Source: Rhinopithecus roxellana (taxonomy: Eukaryota > Chordata > Mammalia > Primates > Cercopithecidae). From it: 64,000 bases of DNA. How positions within the stretch are numbered: position 1 is the first letter of the stretch; each line of letters opens with the position of its first letter. Shown here piece after piece: positions 22,346-34,275 of this stretch. The stretch is from the NCBI RefSeq assembly GCF_007565055.1, contig NC_044551.1, forward strand, positions 99,596,266 through 99,660,265. Direction: 5' to 3'. The notes below the pieces were generated by a model. The model ran no database searches, was not told where the DNA came from, and worked only from the letters and a program-made list of their open reading frames with translations. The translations under genes were made by a program, and so were the position numbers.

Positions 22346-24345
22346 GGTGGAACTGACGCTAATACCCCCATCTCCAACTGGAGCACTTTCCTCTGTTCTG
22401 ACATTCACAGCCTGATGGACTTGCTTGTCTCCTCTTATTTGGTAGCATGCTGGGAGATACTTTCTATCACTGGGCTGCCTGCGGTCAAAAATTTCTAATG
22501 TTTAGATGATATAGGACAGTAGCACAATTTACTGACAGCTGTGGAAGTAATTTGGTTTATGTCCGCATTTTCTAAGTGCAAGCAAAGGTGTTGTAGCACT
22601 CCAGTCCCTGTAGAGCTTACGAATGTAATTAGAAAATAGAAGTTTAAACCAGGCAAAAAGAATTAAATTAAGTGGAACAAACGCAATAAACAGAATCAAA
22701 TCTTTTGTCTCAGCACCTGGTTACAAAATGAGGCCCAGGCATCAATGATGAGAGCCACACAGCTTTTAGGTAGTATCTCCACCTGCAAGAGATGGTAGTG
22801 GATGCAGATTTGTTCATTCCATTTCTTTGGGCAGTTTTTATTCACATCACATAGACCTCCTCACAAACACTCTGCAGTTATGTGTAATTAAATGAACTCA
22901 TTGATGTAAAGGATACTTGATATATTAAAAAATATTAAATATTAATGATTTTTGCCTCTATGTATTGGATGTAGTGTTCATGGAGAAAAAGTCTATAAGA
23001 ACGGTAACATCAAAATTATAAAATGTCTAGATGTGAAGTTCATAAAGCTGAAACTACTTTTTTCTTAAACAAAGGCAGATGCTTTGTGTAGATGGATATC
23101 TTTTTCTGTGTTCCAGGCATTTGCTTTCATTTTTGAAACCCTTTTAAGTGCTACATGAGGCACCTGGCCCTGGAGTGAAAAGAGATTAAAAACACCTTGG
23201 GGAATCTTAATTCCCTCTAAATCACTTTTTTCTCCCTTAAAAAAAAGAAGTTGGTCTTGAATGAAATATGGAACCTTATCCACCTTGCGAATAATCTACT
23301 CTCCTCTCCTCTTGCCCCAGAGTTCCAGGGCTTGCTGACAGATAGGGGGTGATTAAAAATTCTCATCATGCCCATGTGCCTCGTGCCCTCTCCTTTGTCA
23401 TTCTGCAGTTGGGTATCAAAGCTGTAGCATCTATGTTCTTTGAAGACTAAGCAGGTTGGACATGCAATTTAGATGAAAAACATTACTCTGTGTTAGCTTG
23501 CTTTTGGCAAGAGTGTATTAAGGCTCATCTCACTGATGGGAAACAAAAGCTGCACTTCATCTTCATGAATTTCACATGAGGGAGAGAGAGAGAGGAGGAA
23601 ACAGTTTTCTGGCAGGAGCTTTTCTGCATAACCTTTCTCTGATGAGTGGGTTCCTTTCTTGATAGAATACCCTCAGTATTGGCTTGGATAATAATGTGTT
23701 TCTCTCGATGCACAGATGGTGCAAATGATCATGTGGTTCTACTGGTGGGGAGCCTTTGAAACACAAAAAGAGGGCTAAGCAGATGAAGTACATTCTGTGG
23801 CATTTTTTTGAACTTACGAAGGGAAGAGAATTAATAGCCATATTGTGCTGGTATCTTTTGTTATAAATGTGTTTGGTTTTGAGAAAACAAGCAAACAAAA
23901 GGCAAATTTGCATATTTGTGAATCGTCTATGCTTCGAGTGAAATTGAACCTTGAGAAAGAGCACTTTATCTCCATGAGTTCAGTTCAGGTAGTTACACTA
24001 GATCACCAACTTGTGGATAACATGTCACACATTTTTTGTGATGTCAGAATGAGTTCTTGGCCTTGACTATTGAAGACAGAGCATCCTGAGCCAAATGGGA
24101 CAGTTGCTGAGTGAGGACACCAAAACTACTCTCAGGAGGCACATATTGCCAACAATATTATCCAGATAAAAAACACAAAAGAAACATCAACGGTAGTACT
24201 GAAAGGGAATAAAGGTCACCCCAGGCCAGCAGGCATCACATGTGTCTACAGGAATGTGTGTTAAGGGGAATAAGGCCAGATTTATGGATATGAGACCTGT
24301 GCAATCACTTGAGGCCCTGTGCTTGGAAGACCTCATGCTTGGTTT
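22346..24345. other. Unique sequence, 2.0 kb, repeat-poor
   Basis: No mobile element recognised. A (GA)n-like stretch lies near 23580-23595. Frames at 23065-23283, 23525-23964 and 23845-24066 overlap on opposite strands, with no recognised domain. Confidence 0.45.
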
Positions 24346-24718
24346 GAAAAATGGTTTGGCTCTGTGTTCTCACCCAAATTTCACCTCGAATTGTAATCCC
24401 CATGGTACCCTCATATTGAGGAAAGTGACCTGGTGGGAGGTGATTGGATCATGGGGGCAGTTTCCCTTATGCTGTTCTCATGACAGTGAGTTCTCACTAG
24501 ATGTGATGGTTTTATAAGTGTTGGACAGTTCCTCCTCCACATGCTCTTTCTCTCACCTGCCACCATGTAAGATGTGTCTGCTTCCCCTTCCCCCATCATG
24601 GTAAGTTTCCTGAGGCCTCTCCAACCATGCAGAACTGTGAGTCAATTAAACCTCTTTTCTTTATAAATTACCCAGTCTTGGGTATTTCTTTACAGCAGTG
24701 TGAAAATGAACTAATATA
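24346..24718 (+). mobile_element. MaLR solo LTR (MST/THE1 type)
   Basis: A full LTR of about 370 bp: 'atggtttggctctgtg', 'ggtgggaggtgattggatc', 'gtcaattaaacctcttttc', end 'gaactaatata'. It has no internal sequence. The ATTAAA and AATTAAA around 24645 sit where the LTR polyadenylation signal lies. The frame 24242-24517 crosses its edge by chance. Confidence 0.93.
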
Positions 24719-25449
24719 CTTAACTTGATGCTCTGTTCTAGCTGTCTTGAAATTCTTACTAACTTTTGAACTCGGAACCCTACATCTTCATTTTGTACTG
24801 GTCCCCACATGTTTTATAGCCAATCTGAAGGAGGAGCGAGAGGTGATGGGGGATGAAGGGTGTGGGGAGTGTATGCTATGGCTGCCCGCTGTCAAAGTTC
24901 TCCAGGTGTGACATTAGAGTACAACTCGCCTACTATAACCAGTAGAGTCAATTGCTCCTTGAGGGCAGACAGAGTGAATGGTATCTTCTGGAGACAGCTT
25001 TGAAAGAAAGGTCGCTTTCCCCCCATGAGCTATGTGTCTCTTCACGTATTCACCTCAGCATGTTATATTCTTAGAGTCAAAACTTGTACCATACCTGAAG
25101 GTAATACTATGTGAGTCACTTCAAAATAAGACATGTTTTGTTGACTCGTGGCTAACATGTAGAAAATCTATGATTTTTTTCCTAGAAAGTAAGGCCTAGA
25201 TTTCAGTTCAGGCTATGAACAGATTTTTATTTCTGTATGACATTTGTGGTTTTAAATTAAATCACAATTTTCCCTTATAGTCTGTGGTTAAATTCTAATC
25301 CCTAAGCTAGTTAATGTTGGAGATCTGGTAAGATTCTACTAAATTCTTCAACTTTAAATATATCCTATAATGAAAAAGTGGCTCTAGGCTTGATATATAT
25401 ATTGTAGGACATTTATGAGAAGAAATACAGCATAGAGAAGAGGCTTTTA
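24719..25449. other. Unique sequence
   Basis: No gene or repeat recognised. Confidence 0.45.
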
Positions 25450-25645
25450 TTGAGACAGAATTGGATCCAAGTTCTGGCTCTGCCACTTACGAGCTCCTTG
25501 CTGTTAGAAAAGTCATTTCATTGCATTAAGATAGTTTCCTCAATAGTAAAATCAGGAGGAGCTTATTACTTTTCATGGGTTATGTCAGTATTAAAAGAAA
25601 TAGCAAATATAAAGTGATTAGAATAGTTCATGGCATGTGGTGCAG
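25450..25645 (+). mobile_element. MIR
   Basis: 'gttctggctctgccacttacgagctcc', 'gtttcctcaatagtaaaatcagg' and 'gaatagttcatggcatgtgg' follow the MIR consensus in order over about 195 bp. Confidence 0.8.
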
Positions 25646-25671
25646 GTGTTTTTAGAAGTATATGAATTTAG

Positions 25672-25843
25672 ACTGGGCATGGTGGTATGCATCTATAAAC
25701 CCAGCTCCTTGGGAGGCTGAGGAGGGAGGATCACCCGAGCCTAGGCATGTGAGGCTGCAGTGAGCTATGATTGCGCCACTCTCCTCCAGTCCAACCTGCT
25801 TGACAGAGTGAGAACCTGTCTCTAAAAAACAACAGCAACAAAA
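25672..25843 (+). mobile_element. Free right Alu monomer (FRAM) or AluJ half
   Basis: A single monomer of about 165 bp: 'gggcatggtggtatgcatc' to 'gacagagtgagaacctgtctct', then an A-rich tail with CAA units. There is no left monomer. This fits the fossil monomer that predates dimeric Alu. Confidence 0.75.
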
Positions 25844-27310
25844 CAATATGAATGTAGTTATTTGTAGTTACCTGGCTACTATTCACTCTTCTTAATATTA
25901 ACCTTATTGTGTGGACTAACCTCACTATTCAAAGTCCATGTTCAAATGAGATTTCATCCTAAATGCATGTAGAAAAGAAAGGAAAACAATCTGGAAAGTA
26001 TAAACTAACTTAATTTTTAAGCATATTTATTCATAAAATGTTTATAACTTTTCTATATAAAGTATGTGACTTTTTACTCAACAGGCTTAGAATTAGATCT
26101 ATATAGGGTGTACATAAAAATTTTTTCAACTCTGAATCTGAATGTTTCCCTTTGTCTTTTACAGCCTCCCAAATGTCCACATAGATAATATCAACCCTCA
26201 ATGCAAATTACAAGAATGTTATTTTAAAATGTAATAAAAAGTGACCAAGCTGACCTAAACCCCACCACACCATGAATAGCTTCCATTTATCTAGCATTTA
26301 GTTCACTCCTAAATGGTAAGTATATCAGTTGTAAGTTCACCGCCATGTGTCTCCCTTAGAGAAGGCCCTATTTCATGGTTAACATCATAGCTGTGAAATT
26401 GAAACCTCTGCTTTCCATCCTATGAGGGAGGCCCTCTGTGTTGGGGGTTGGGGTGGGGTTTAAAAACATAGGATGTTTATAAATTCCTGATGAAACTTTA
26501 AAATGTAAATACAATATACGAAAGAAACTTGTAAACATCTCCTGCAAACCTATTTTGTAGAGTTTTTAACACTATACAATTAAAAAATCTAGACCAGCAC
26601 AACCACCATCTTTGGTGATGCATTGTTCATTCTGATTTTCCAAGCCATTGAGAACATTCTGCACTTGGTGCTGAGTGATTTCATGAACTTCCATCTGTGA
26701 ACACAATCGTAAATGTATTCACTGTGTGGTTTTGATGAGGAGGCAGGTTTATGTAGGACCTGTTTTCTTTTTAAAAGTCTGAGTGGGTTTTGAGAATGCA
26801 GCCAAGTAATTCATCCCAGTCTACTCATATTTTCTTAAAAGGATATCATGGATGAACCATTAACCCTTTGAAATAAAATCACCCAGGAAGAAAACATGAT
26901 AAAAAATAATGAAATTGTTATAATTTAGGGAAAAACTTCATAACATCTCAAAGTAACACCACATAAACTGTGTATATATTTTACAAAAAGAATCAGTTAC
27001 ACTTCCCTGACAGCAAATATTGAGTAAAATCAACATTAATATTAAAAACTTTCTATTAAAAATTCAAATTGTGTACTTTTATAAAATCACCTTATGTATA
27101 CATCCACATACCCCCATCTTTAAACTTACAGACATTTCACATTGCTGCATAGATCTAGTAAATGTGTTTTCTGCCTTCCAAGGGACATGCATTTTTAAGT
27201 GAATAAATCACTTAAATGAGTCAAAGGATTGGTACGCTGTGTTAACAGAAGGAAACTTCTATCACTTTTAGAAAATATCTAAACTCTCTTTCAGAGACTT
27301 CCTTTTCTTC
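25844..27310. other. Unique AT-rich sequence, 1.5 kb
   Basis: No repeat or gene recognised. A G-rich patch 'ttgggggttggggtgggg' is at about 26440-26457. Confidence 0.45.
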
Positions 27311-27324
27311 TAAATTCCTGGTTA

Positions 27325-27639
27325 GGCCAGGCGCGGTGGCTCAAGCCTGTAATCCCAGCACTTTGGGAGGCTGAGACGGGCGGAGCACGAGGTTAGGAGA
27401 TCGAGACCATCCTGGCTAACACGGTGAAACCCCGTCTCTACTAAAAATACAAAAAAAAATTATCCGGGCGAGGTCGCGGGCGCCTGTGGTCCCAGCTAGT
27501 TGGGAGGCTGAGGCAGGAGAATGGCGTGAACCCGGGAGGCGGAGGTTGCAGTGAGCTGAGATCCGGCCACTGCACTCCAGCCTGGGGCACAGAGCGAGAC
27601 TCCGTCTCAAAAATAAATAAATAAATAAATAAATAAAAA
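27325..27639 (+). mobile_element. AluY, monkey type
   Basis: Full-length, with tail (AAAT)n at 27609-27636. A perfect 14-bp TSD 'taaattcctggtta' lies at 27311-27324 and 27640-27653. It carries both cercopithecoid marks, 'ctcaagcctg' and 'gatccggccactgcactcc'. Confidence 0.97.
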
Positions 27640-27653
27640 TAAATTCCTGGTTA

Positions 27654-28047
27654 AACTAAGAGAACAAAATCCGAAGTGAGTGAAATTTTTACTAGAATAG
27701 TTCTAATTTTAATATGGTATTTGGTTGTAGTGTTAAGGGGGAGCAGTTTAGGAGAATACTGTTTTCTTTTCATAATTCTTTGAAGTTATTTATTTCTTTA
27801 CCTAACTTTTTTACACTAGAAATTTTTGATTAGCTATAATATACTTTCATCACACCATTTTATGACTTTTAAAAATGAAGTTATAATAAGTAATATTGAG
27901 TGACTTGCATTAGGGTGGCCACTGTGGATGGACCCTTAGGGGGGAGGAATATGATTCAGAAAAAAAAAAAAAAGTCTGCGTCACAGTAAAAAAAAAATGT
28001 AGGTTTGGGGCCTGCTGACTTTCTTCAGCATCATGTTGCTCTAGAGC
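27654..28047. other. Unique sequence with short A runs
   Basis: A runs at 27960-27973 and near 27989-27998; otherwise nothing recognised. Confidence 0.45.
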
Positions 28048-28065
28048 AATTGTATATATACAATT
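28048..28065. repeat. 18-bp perfect palindrome
   Basis: aattgtata/tatacaatt with no spacer, just upstream of the L1PA insertion. It is AT-rich and may be chance. Confidence 0.9.
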
Positions 28066-28078
28066 CTTTCTCAGAAGT

Positions 28079-29118
28079 CATGGCTATAACACCAAAAGCA
28101 ACAACAACAAAAGCCGAGATTGACAAATGGAATCTAATTAAACTGAAGAGCTTCTGCATAGCAAATGAAACTATCATCAGAGTGAACAGGCAACCTACAG
28201 AATGGGAGAACATTTTGCAATCTATCCATCTGACAAAGGGCTAACATCCAGAATCTAGAAAGAACTTAAACAGATTTACAAGAAAACCACATCAAAAGGT
28301 GGGCCAAGGATATGAACGGACACTTATGAAAAGAAGACATTTATGCAGCCAAGAAGCACATGAAAAGCTCATCATCACTGGTCATTAGAGAAATTCAAAT
28401 CAAAACCACAGTGAGATACCATCTCACGCCAGTTAGAATGGTGATCATTAAAATTTCAGGAAACAACAGATGCTGGAGAGGATGTGGAGAAATGGGAATG
28501 CTTTTACACTGTTGGTGGGAGTGTAAATTAGTTCAGCCATTGTGGAAGACAGTGTGATGATTCCTCAAGGATCTAGAACCAGAAATACCATTTGACCCAG
28601 CCATCCCATTACTTGGGTATATACCCAAAGGATTATAAATCATTCTACGATAGACACATGCACACGTATGTTTATTGCAGCAATATTCACAATAGCAAAG
28701 ACTTGGAATGAACCCAAATGCCCATCAATGATAGACTGGATGAAGAAAATGTGGCACATACACACCATGGAATACTATGCAGCCATAAAAAGGATGAATT
28801 CATATCCTTTGCAGGGACATGGATGAAGCTGGAAACCATCATTCTCAGCAAACTAACACAAGAACAGAAAACCAAACACTGCATGTTCTCACTCATAAGT
28901 GGGAGCTGAACAATCAGAACACATGGACACAGTGAGGGGAACATCACACACTGGGGCCTGTCGGAGGGGTATGGGGCTACGGGAGGGATAGCATTAGGAG
29001 AAATATCTAATGTAGATGACGGGTTGATGGGTGCAGCAAACCACCATGGCATGTGTATACCTATGTAACAAACCTGCACGTTCTGCGAATGTCTCCCAGA
29101 ACTTAAAGTGTAATAAAT
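28079..29118 (+). mobile_element. L1PA, 5'-truncated, sense, about 1 kb
   Basis: ORF2 C-terminal part (frames 28005-28244, 28360-28557 and 28718-28909 hold successive broken pieces such as 'KAEIDKWNLIKLKSFC' and 'DRLDEENVAHTHHGILCS'), then the 3' UTR and the end 'cttaaagtgtaataaa' with almost no A tail. A clear TSD was not found. It is inactive. Confidence 0.93.
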
Positions 29119-30913
29119 TTCTTTGTCTTAGTTTCTTAATCTGAAAAGGTGGTTGTTTAGATTGGAAGTAATGTGCAAAGCACCCAGTACACTAGATAGA
29201 ATGATATAGTTGATGGCTAACAACACTAATTACAGACAGGTATATGCTGAACCCTTCAGACTTCCTATTCTGCACACAGTTTGCAGAAAGCCAGAGTACT
29301 CAAAAACTTATGAAGTGCCCTTGAACTCCTTTCTACAGAGTGGGCTGTGAAAATCTACAGTAACATACATCCTTATGCCACAGAATAGAGTTGTGCTCAA
29401 AAATAGCCTTTTGACCTTTCTTTGGTTTTGCTTATAACAGAAAATAATGATTTTTTTTTTTTTTTTTTTTTTTTTTAGGTCTTGGAATACAGCATCATGC
29501 TAAAATGAAGTGGTTATCTTTACCAATAAATATGAGTATTGTCCTTTTTAGAAGAGTATTTTCCACTTATATTCCTTACATTATGAATGTATAAAATCTA
29601 GTCATGTTTTCTTGCTTGAAATCAAGACTTTGTTTAGCTAAAATGAGCAGAACTTCCAATGCTGCCATTCTCAAATGCAGTGTTTTCTTTTTGGTGGTGA
29701 ATTCAGAATTTCTCTGTACTTAAAAATTAAAACACATGTGGCATTTTTTCCTTAAAATCAGTTCAGAGATCTATTTCTATTTTAGATTATCCCAAATTTC
29801 TACTTAAGAACTATGAATTTTAATAATCAGCAATCAGGTCTTTCTACGCATCAGGCTGTTGGCTGTAATTAAACAAAATGCCTAGAGTTTTCCAGTTGGT
29901 TGGATATGACAATGAATCTGATCAAAAATGGTTGTCGAATGAAACAATACCAATAGGGGCCATCTGCATTTGCTCAGAATTCATATGGTTCTGGCATGTA
30001 TCTACTTTTCTATAAATCTTGAGCTTCAAAGAGGCTGAAAATTCTTTTTGTAATGATTTTTCCTGGTTGATTTTGCCTAATAAAACTAATGTACAGTTGT
30101 TGAGAATGGATACAGAAAAGGGCATTGGGAACATGTGGCTTTTGTCTATTTTCCAGGACAAGAGGCTAGTACCTTTGAAAACAAAATCTATTCTGGAAAT
30201 GATATGGAACATATGCTAGAGTAATTTTAGAGTCTGCATTCATCTTCACCATGAAATCCTAGAAACTTTGAGAGTATTCACTGGAAATCCAGAAATCCTT
30301 TTTGGTTCTGACACATTTCTTCTTCTTTCAATAAAAGCCAGACTTGGGCTGGTGCCAGCATTAAGCCCTAGGGCAGCTGGAATGAAGCTGACACCAGGTG
30401 AAATTCCACGATCTATCATACCAGCTACACAGGGAACTTAAATACTTCACCCCCAACATTTTGACACAATGCAATTATTTTGTTTTCGACAGACAGCATT
30501 TGTTTGTTTGAAAAGGTTATTGCTAAAAGTACCATCTTCAGATAAATGTACTCAGATTTGTATTTTAGATGTATTTCACAGCTGCACTTTTATAAATAGG
30601 TCGAAAAATAGCTAGATACTGATTTATGTTTGACAGCTCATTTTAGTGGTATTCAGAATTTCTGCAACGATACTTTGGCTTGTTCCCTTGAGTCTTCACA
30701 GCTCATGAAAACTCCAAACAGCATTAAAGGCACAAAAAAGAATCTTTAATATGATATGTTCAAACCTCAGTGGATTATCTTGCTCCAAATTTTCCAAACT
30801 AGCTTCAGTTTGGAACCATTTCCTTCAATTCTTTGTTTGAACAATTATTGCAGTTGGCTGAATATGTTCAGTCAATAATGAAAGGCTTGCTCAGTGTTAA
30901 TTTAGACAAGAAA
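29119..30913. other. Unique sequence, 1.8 kb, repeat-free apart from a T run
   Basis: No mobile element recognised. A T26 run is at 29451-29476. The rest has balanced, non-repetitive composition with homeodomain-like TAATTA near 29867-29872 and an AT-rich 'tttataaatagg'-type box near 30589-30601. Overlapping frames at 29922-30219 lie on both strands with no domain. Confidence 0.45.
29451..29476. repeat. T26 homopolymer
   Basis: 26 T in a row with no Alu or L1 attached that I can recognise. Confidence 0.95.
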
Positions 30914-31212
30914 ATGGGCCAGGTGTAGTGGCTTATGCCTGTAATCCTAGCACTTTGGGAGGCCAAAGTGGGAGGATCCCTTGAGCCCAGGGGTTTGAGT
31001 CCAGCCTGGGCAACATACAGAGACTCTGTCTCTAAAAAAATAAAAAAGCCAGGCATGGTGACACCACACCTGTAGTCCCAGCTTACTTGGGAGGCTGAGA
31101 TGGGAGAATTGCTTGAGCCCCGGAGGTTGAGGCTGCAGTGAGCTGTGCTTGCACCATTGCACTCCAGCCTGAGTGACCAAGCAAGACTGCCTCAAACAAA
31201 CAAACAAAAATT
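30914..31212 (+). mobile_element. AluJ
   Basis: Full dimer with 'ggccaggtgtagtggctta', 'ccttgagcccagggg', 'aggttgaggctgcagtgagc' and tail (AAAC)n. The wording is AluJ. Confidence 0.93.
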
Positions 31213-31282
31213 ACCCAGGCCAAAGTGCTATATCTGTGGATAAGTGTGCTTTTTATGTATTGGTTTTTCCTGTTTATAAAAA

Positions 31283-31468
31283 CCATGGATTCTGGAGCCT
31301 GACTGCCCGTCTTTCAAATAGGCTCTGAAGGGAATGTTGCATACGTTTCCAAACTTCTTGTTTCAGTTTCCTCATCTGTACATTTTGGACACCAATAGTG
31401 TATTCTCTTCATGGTGAGTTATGAGGATTAAGCAAGTTAATACACATGGAAAATTTAGAAATGCTTGG
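31283..31468 (+). mobile_element. MIR
   Basis: 'ggattctggagcctgactgccc', 'cagtttcctcatctgtacatttt' and 'gaggattaagcaagttaatacac' follow the MIR consensus in order. Confidence 0.85.
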
Positions 31469-31486
31469 CTTATGGGGGATCTGCAG

Positions 31487-31540
31487 TTATATATATGTAT
31501 ATATGCATACATATATGTATATGTTTGTATCTATACCTAG
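31487..31540. repeat. TATATG-type microsatellite
   Basis: Imperfect (TATATG/TA)n of about 50 bp with partial palindromes. Confidence 0.85.
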
Positions 31541-31979
31541 ATGTGTATGTATTATATGAACTATGTAGTACAAATAGTAACTGATAATCTTGCATCTTAT
31601 TCCTGCTTCCATCATTGATTATGTGAAAGTTGTACTACCAAATGTGTTGAGTAGCTTATGAAATAACTGAACTAGACTCTATCAAAGATATAAAGAAAAT
31701 ACATGTAGCTGTTTTGAAAAAAATTATCATAAATTCTCTCATTTGATCCGCAAATATTTTCAAGGTCCAGAGAGGATTTAAGTTGCTGGAATAATCCACC
31801 CAGTCTTCCAGATGTGATTATATAATTGATGGGATCTGGATATCACTGATCACAAAACACAATAAAGGACCTAAGGCAACATCTTTGTACTTTCTCCATG
31901 TGGGGAAAATGTTTTTGTTCTGCTTGGTAAATGGCCTCTCCAGTGTTTCTTGGAGACCTCAATAAATGATTATTTGCCA

Positions 31980-32031
31980 GCATTCCATCACATGCCAATT
32001 TGATGGAATTTGGCATTCCATCACATGCCAA
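31980..32031. repeat. 19-bp direct repeat enclosing a hairpin
   Basis: 'gcattccatcacatgccaa' occurs at 31980-31998 and 32013-32031 (period 33). Between them 'tgatggaat' (32001-32009) pairs with 'attccatca' (32015-32023). Confidence 0.9.
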
Positions 32032-32924
32032 ATTTCCCTGAGGTTCTGGTCTGTCAGCACTTGTCCTGAAGCCGAGTACAGACATGGCATAGGTAAAGTG
32101 CACAGTGAAGATTGCTGCAGGAAAGTCTGAAGCCCTTCCCTCTTGAAGGTGAAACATCTTCTGGACTCACCCCCACCCCTCCAGCTCGTAAGACTGACTC
32201 TCGTTTGAAGATGTGTGTTTTGCTTTACTTTCCTCTGTGAGTGCTCAGCACAGAGCAGTATCTACTTTTCCTGTTTTACATTTTTCATTTTAAAGATCCA
32301 ATTACCTCAAGTCCTTTTCTTGAATATTGCAGTGGGCCTGCTGACCTAATAATTCTCTCATCTCTAATTTCCATCATCATCTCTACTCGAAGCTGTATCA
32401 CACATACACCCACCTGAATGTGTGAGAAGGACAGAGACAGTTCCCCCACCGCAGGAAGAAATGGCTCATATCATTTGAGAACCTAGTCTCAAGGGCATGG
32501 TCAATGCTGTTTCCTCATGTTCAATGGCATTTTCTGGTGTGTCGTATTAGATTTAGTTACAGTATCACCAACTATAGTAATGCAGCCGCTCTGCTCTTCA
32601 GAAATGCTGAAACAGGCACAGCTTTCAGGCGCTAGGAAAGTCCATTGCTCAGTGAGTCTAATGGTTCAATAGTTTGGAAGCTTTTCTAAGTTCATTCCTT
32701 GATCATTGTCTGTGGCTGCTAGAGCTAGCCAGTGGTTGGTTATATGTTTTTTTTTTTTTTTTATTATTTGATGTAGTATTGTCAAATCTCTGATAAATTT
32801 ACAATTCCTTTTTCTTGAGGATTTGGCAATGAGAAGAAGTTTCCGTTTTCTTGAAGGTGTTTGAAAGGATAACTCTGAACTTCATTTATAGAAAGTATAA
32901 TGCTGTGAAATAAAGATAATATGA

Positions 32925-33115
32925 AAATAATGATAGCTACCATTGTTGAGGGTCTGCTTTGCACCGAACACCATTACAAGTGTTTGATGTATCATACATT
33001 TTTTAGCTACACAAGAATACAGTAGTCTTGCAAGGCAGGTATTTGCACTGTACCATAGGTAAGCTCAGAGAAGAGGGTTCTTGCTTAAGATCGCATAGTA
33101 CAAAAGAGAGAGGAA
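32925..33115 (-). mobile_element. MIR
   Basis: 'gatagctaccattgttgaggg', 'caagtgtttgatgtatc' and 'gaagagggttcttgcttaagatcgcatag' follow the MIR complement. A 132-codon frame at 33003-33401 overlaps it and is judged chance. Confidence 0.8.
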
Positions 33116-33390
33116 AGCCTTCTTGTGACACATCCTCTCTTTTCTCTGATGAGGAGCTTAGCTTCTGAGATGCGGGTCTAGTGCATTTTGCTTTCTGGAG
33201 GAATTGCCTACTGATGGGGATGCCAAACAAAGTGCCGACCCACTGAGAAATAGTGTGAGACCTTCTGCTTCTCGGCTGCTTTGGGTCATATGTGAGTGTT
33301 GCAGTCCTTAGGGGAGGATGTGAGGTGGGTTGCCAGGCAAACAGGGCAGCTTGCCTTCTCCACAGTCTACTCATCACAGGGCCTGGCTGA
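33116..33390. other. Unique sequence
   Basis: Nothing recognised; a little GC-richer than its neighbours. Confidence 0.4.
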
Positions 33391-33560
33391 CATTCATTCA
33401 TTCATTTACTTATTTTACTTGTGTGTGTGTGTATATATATACATACAACATATAATTGTATATTAAATTATATATTAAATATGTGTTATATATAATATAA
33501 TTAATATATAATAACCAATATATATAACACATACCATAATTATAATTTTAGTCATTTGTG
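33391..33560. repeat. Compound microsatellite with AT palindrome
   Basis: (CATT)n near 33391-33405, (GT)n at 33420-33431, then about 120 bp of TA-rich sequence. 'atgtgttatatat' (33481-33493) is complementary to 33520-33532, giving a 13-bp stem. Confidence 0.85.
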
Positions 33561-34275
33561 AATATACTCTCAGTGGCACTAAATGCATTTACAATGTTAT
33601 GTAACCATGACCACTGTCAATACCCAAAACTTTTTTCAACATCCCCAACCAAACCTCAAAGCTTGTCAAACAATAACTCTTCCTTTCTCTCACTCTCCAG
33701 CCCCTGGTAACCTCTACTTTATTTTCTGTCTCTAAACTTGCCTCTTCAAGGTATCTTGTAGAAATAGAATGATACAATATTTTTCCTTTGGTGTCTGGCC
33801 TATTTCACTAAGCATAATGTTTTCTTGTATTCCTTTTTTTTTTTTTTTTTTTTTTTTTGAGACAGAATCTCACTCTGTTGCCCAGGCTGGAGTGCAGTGG
33901 TGTGATCTTGGCTTGCTGCCACCTCTGCCTCCAGGTTCAAGCAATTCTTGTGCCTCAGCCTCCCAAGTAGCTGGGACTACAGGCGTGCACCACCACATCA
34001 AGCTAATTTTTGTATTTTTAGTGGAGATGGGTTTTCACCATGTTGGCCAGACTGGTCTTGAACTCCTGGCCTTGAGTGATCCACCTGCCTCCGCCTCCCA
34101 AAGTGCTGGAATTACAGATGTGAGCCACTGCACCCAGCCTACTAAGGCTAATGTTTTCAAGGTTCATTCATACTACAGCATATATTGTCAACTTAATTCC
34201 TTTTTATGACTGAAAAAGATTTTATTGTATGTATATATACCATATGTTTTTCCATTTATCTATTGATGGGTTAGT
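33561..34275 (-). mobile_element. Ancient L1M 3' end, antisense, split by an Alu
   Basis: 'ccccaaccaaacctcaaagc', 'gcccctggtaacctctact', 'tatttcactaagcataatg', then beyond the Alu 'caaggttcattcatactac' and 'ttatctattgatgggtta'. This is the L1M 3' UTR complement in order. Confidence 0.75.
33825..34140 (-). mobile_element. AluS
   Basis: Full-length antisense Alu. An 18-bp TSD, 'actaagcataatgttttc' at 33807-33824 and 'actaaggctaatgttttc' at 34141-34158, shows it landed in the L1M. Confidence 0.95.

Larger units (their letters stand above)
31469..32924. other. Mostly unique sequence
   Basis: Apart from the microsatellite at 31487-31540, a duplicated hairpin at 31980-32031 and a T16 run at 32747-32762, nothing is recognised. 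Confidence 0.45.

Noticed and set aside
23525..24066. Possible small gene from several frames
   Set aside because: Frames overlap on opposite strands, lack domains and have no codon bias that I can see.
28048..28065. Operator or terminator from the 18-bp palindrome
   Set aside because: Simple AT palindrome with no other support in a mammalian genome.
33003..33401. 132-codon minus-strand open frame
   Set aside because: It overlaps a MIR, has no recognisable domain and no sign of splice or promoter context. Its length is compatible with chance in a GC-richer patch.
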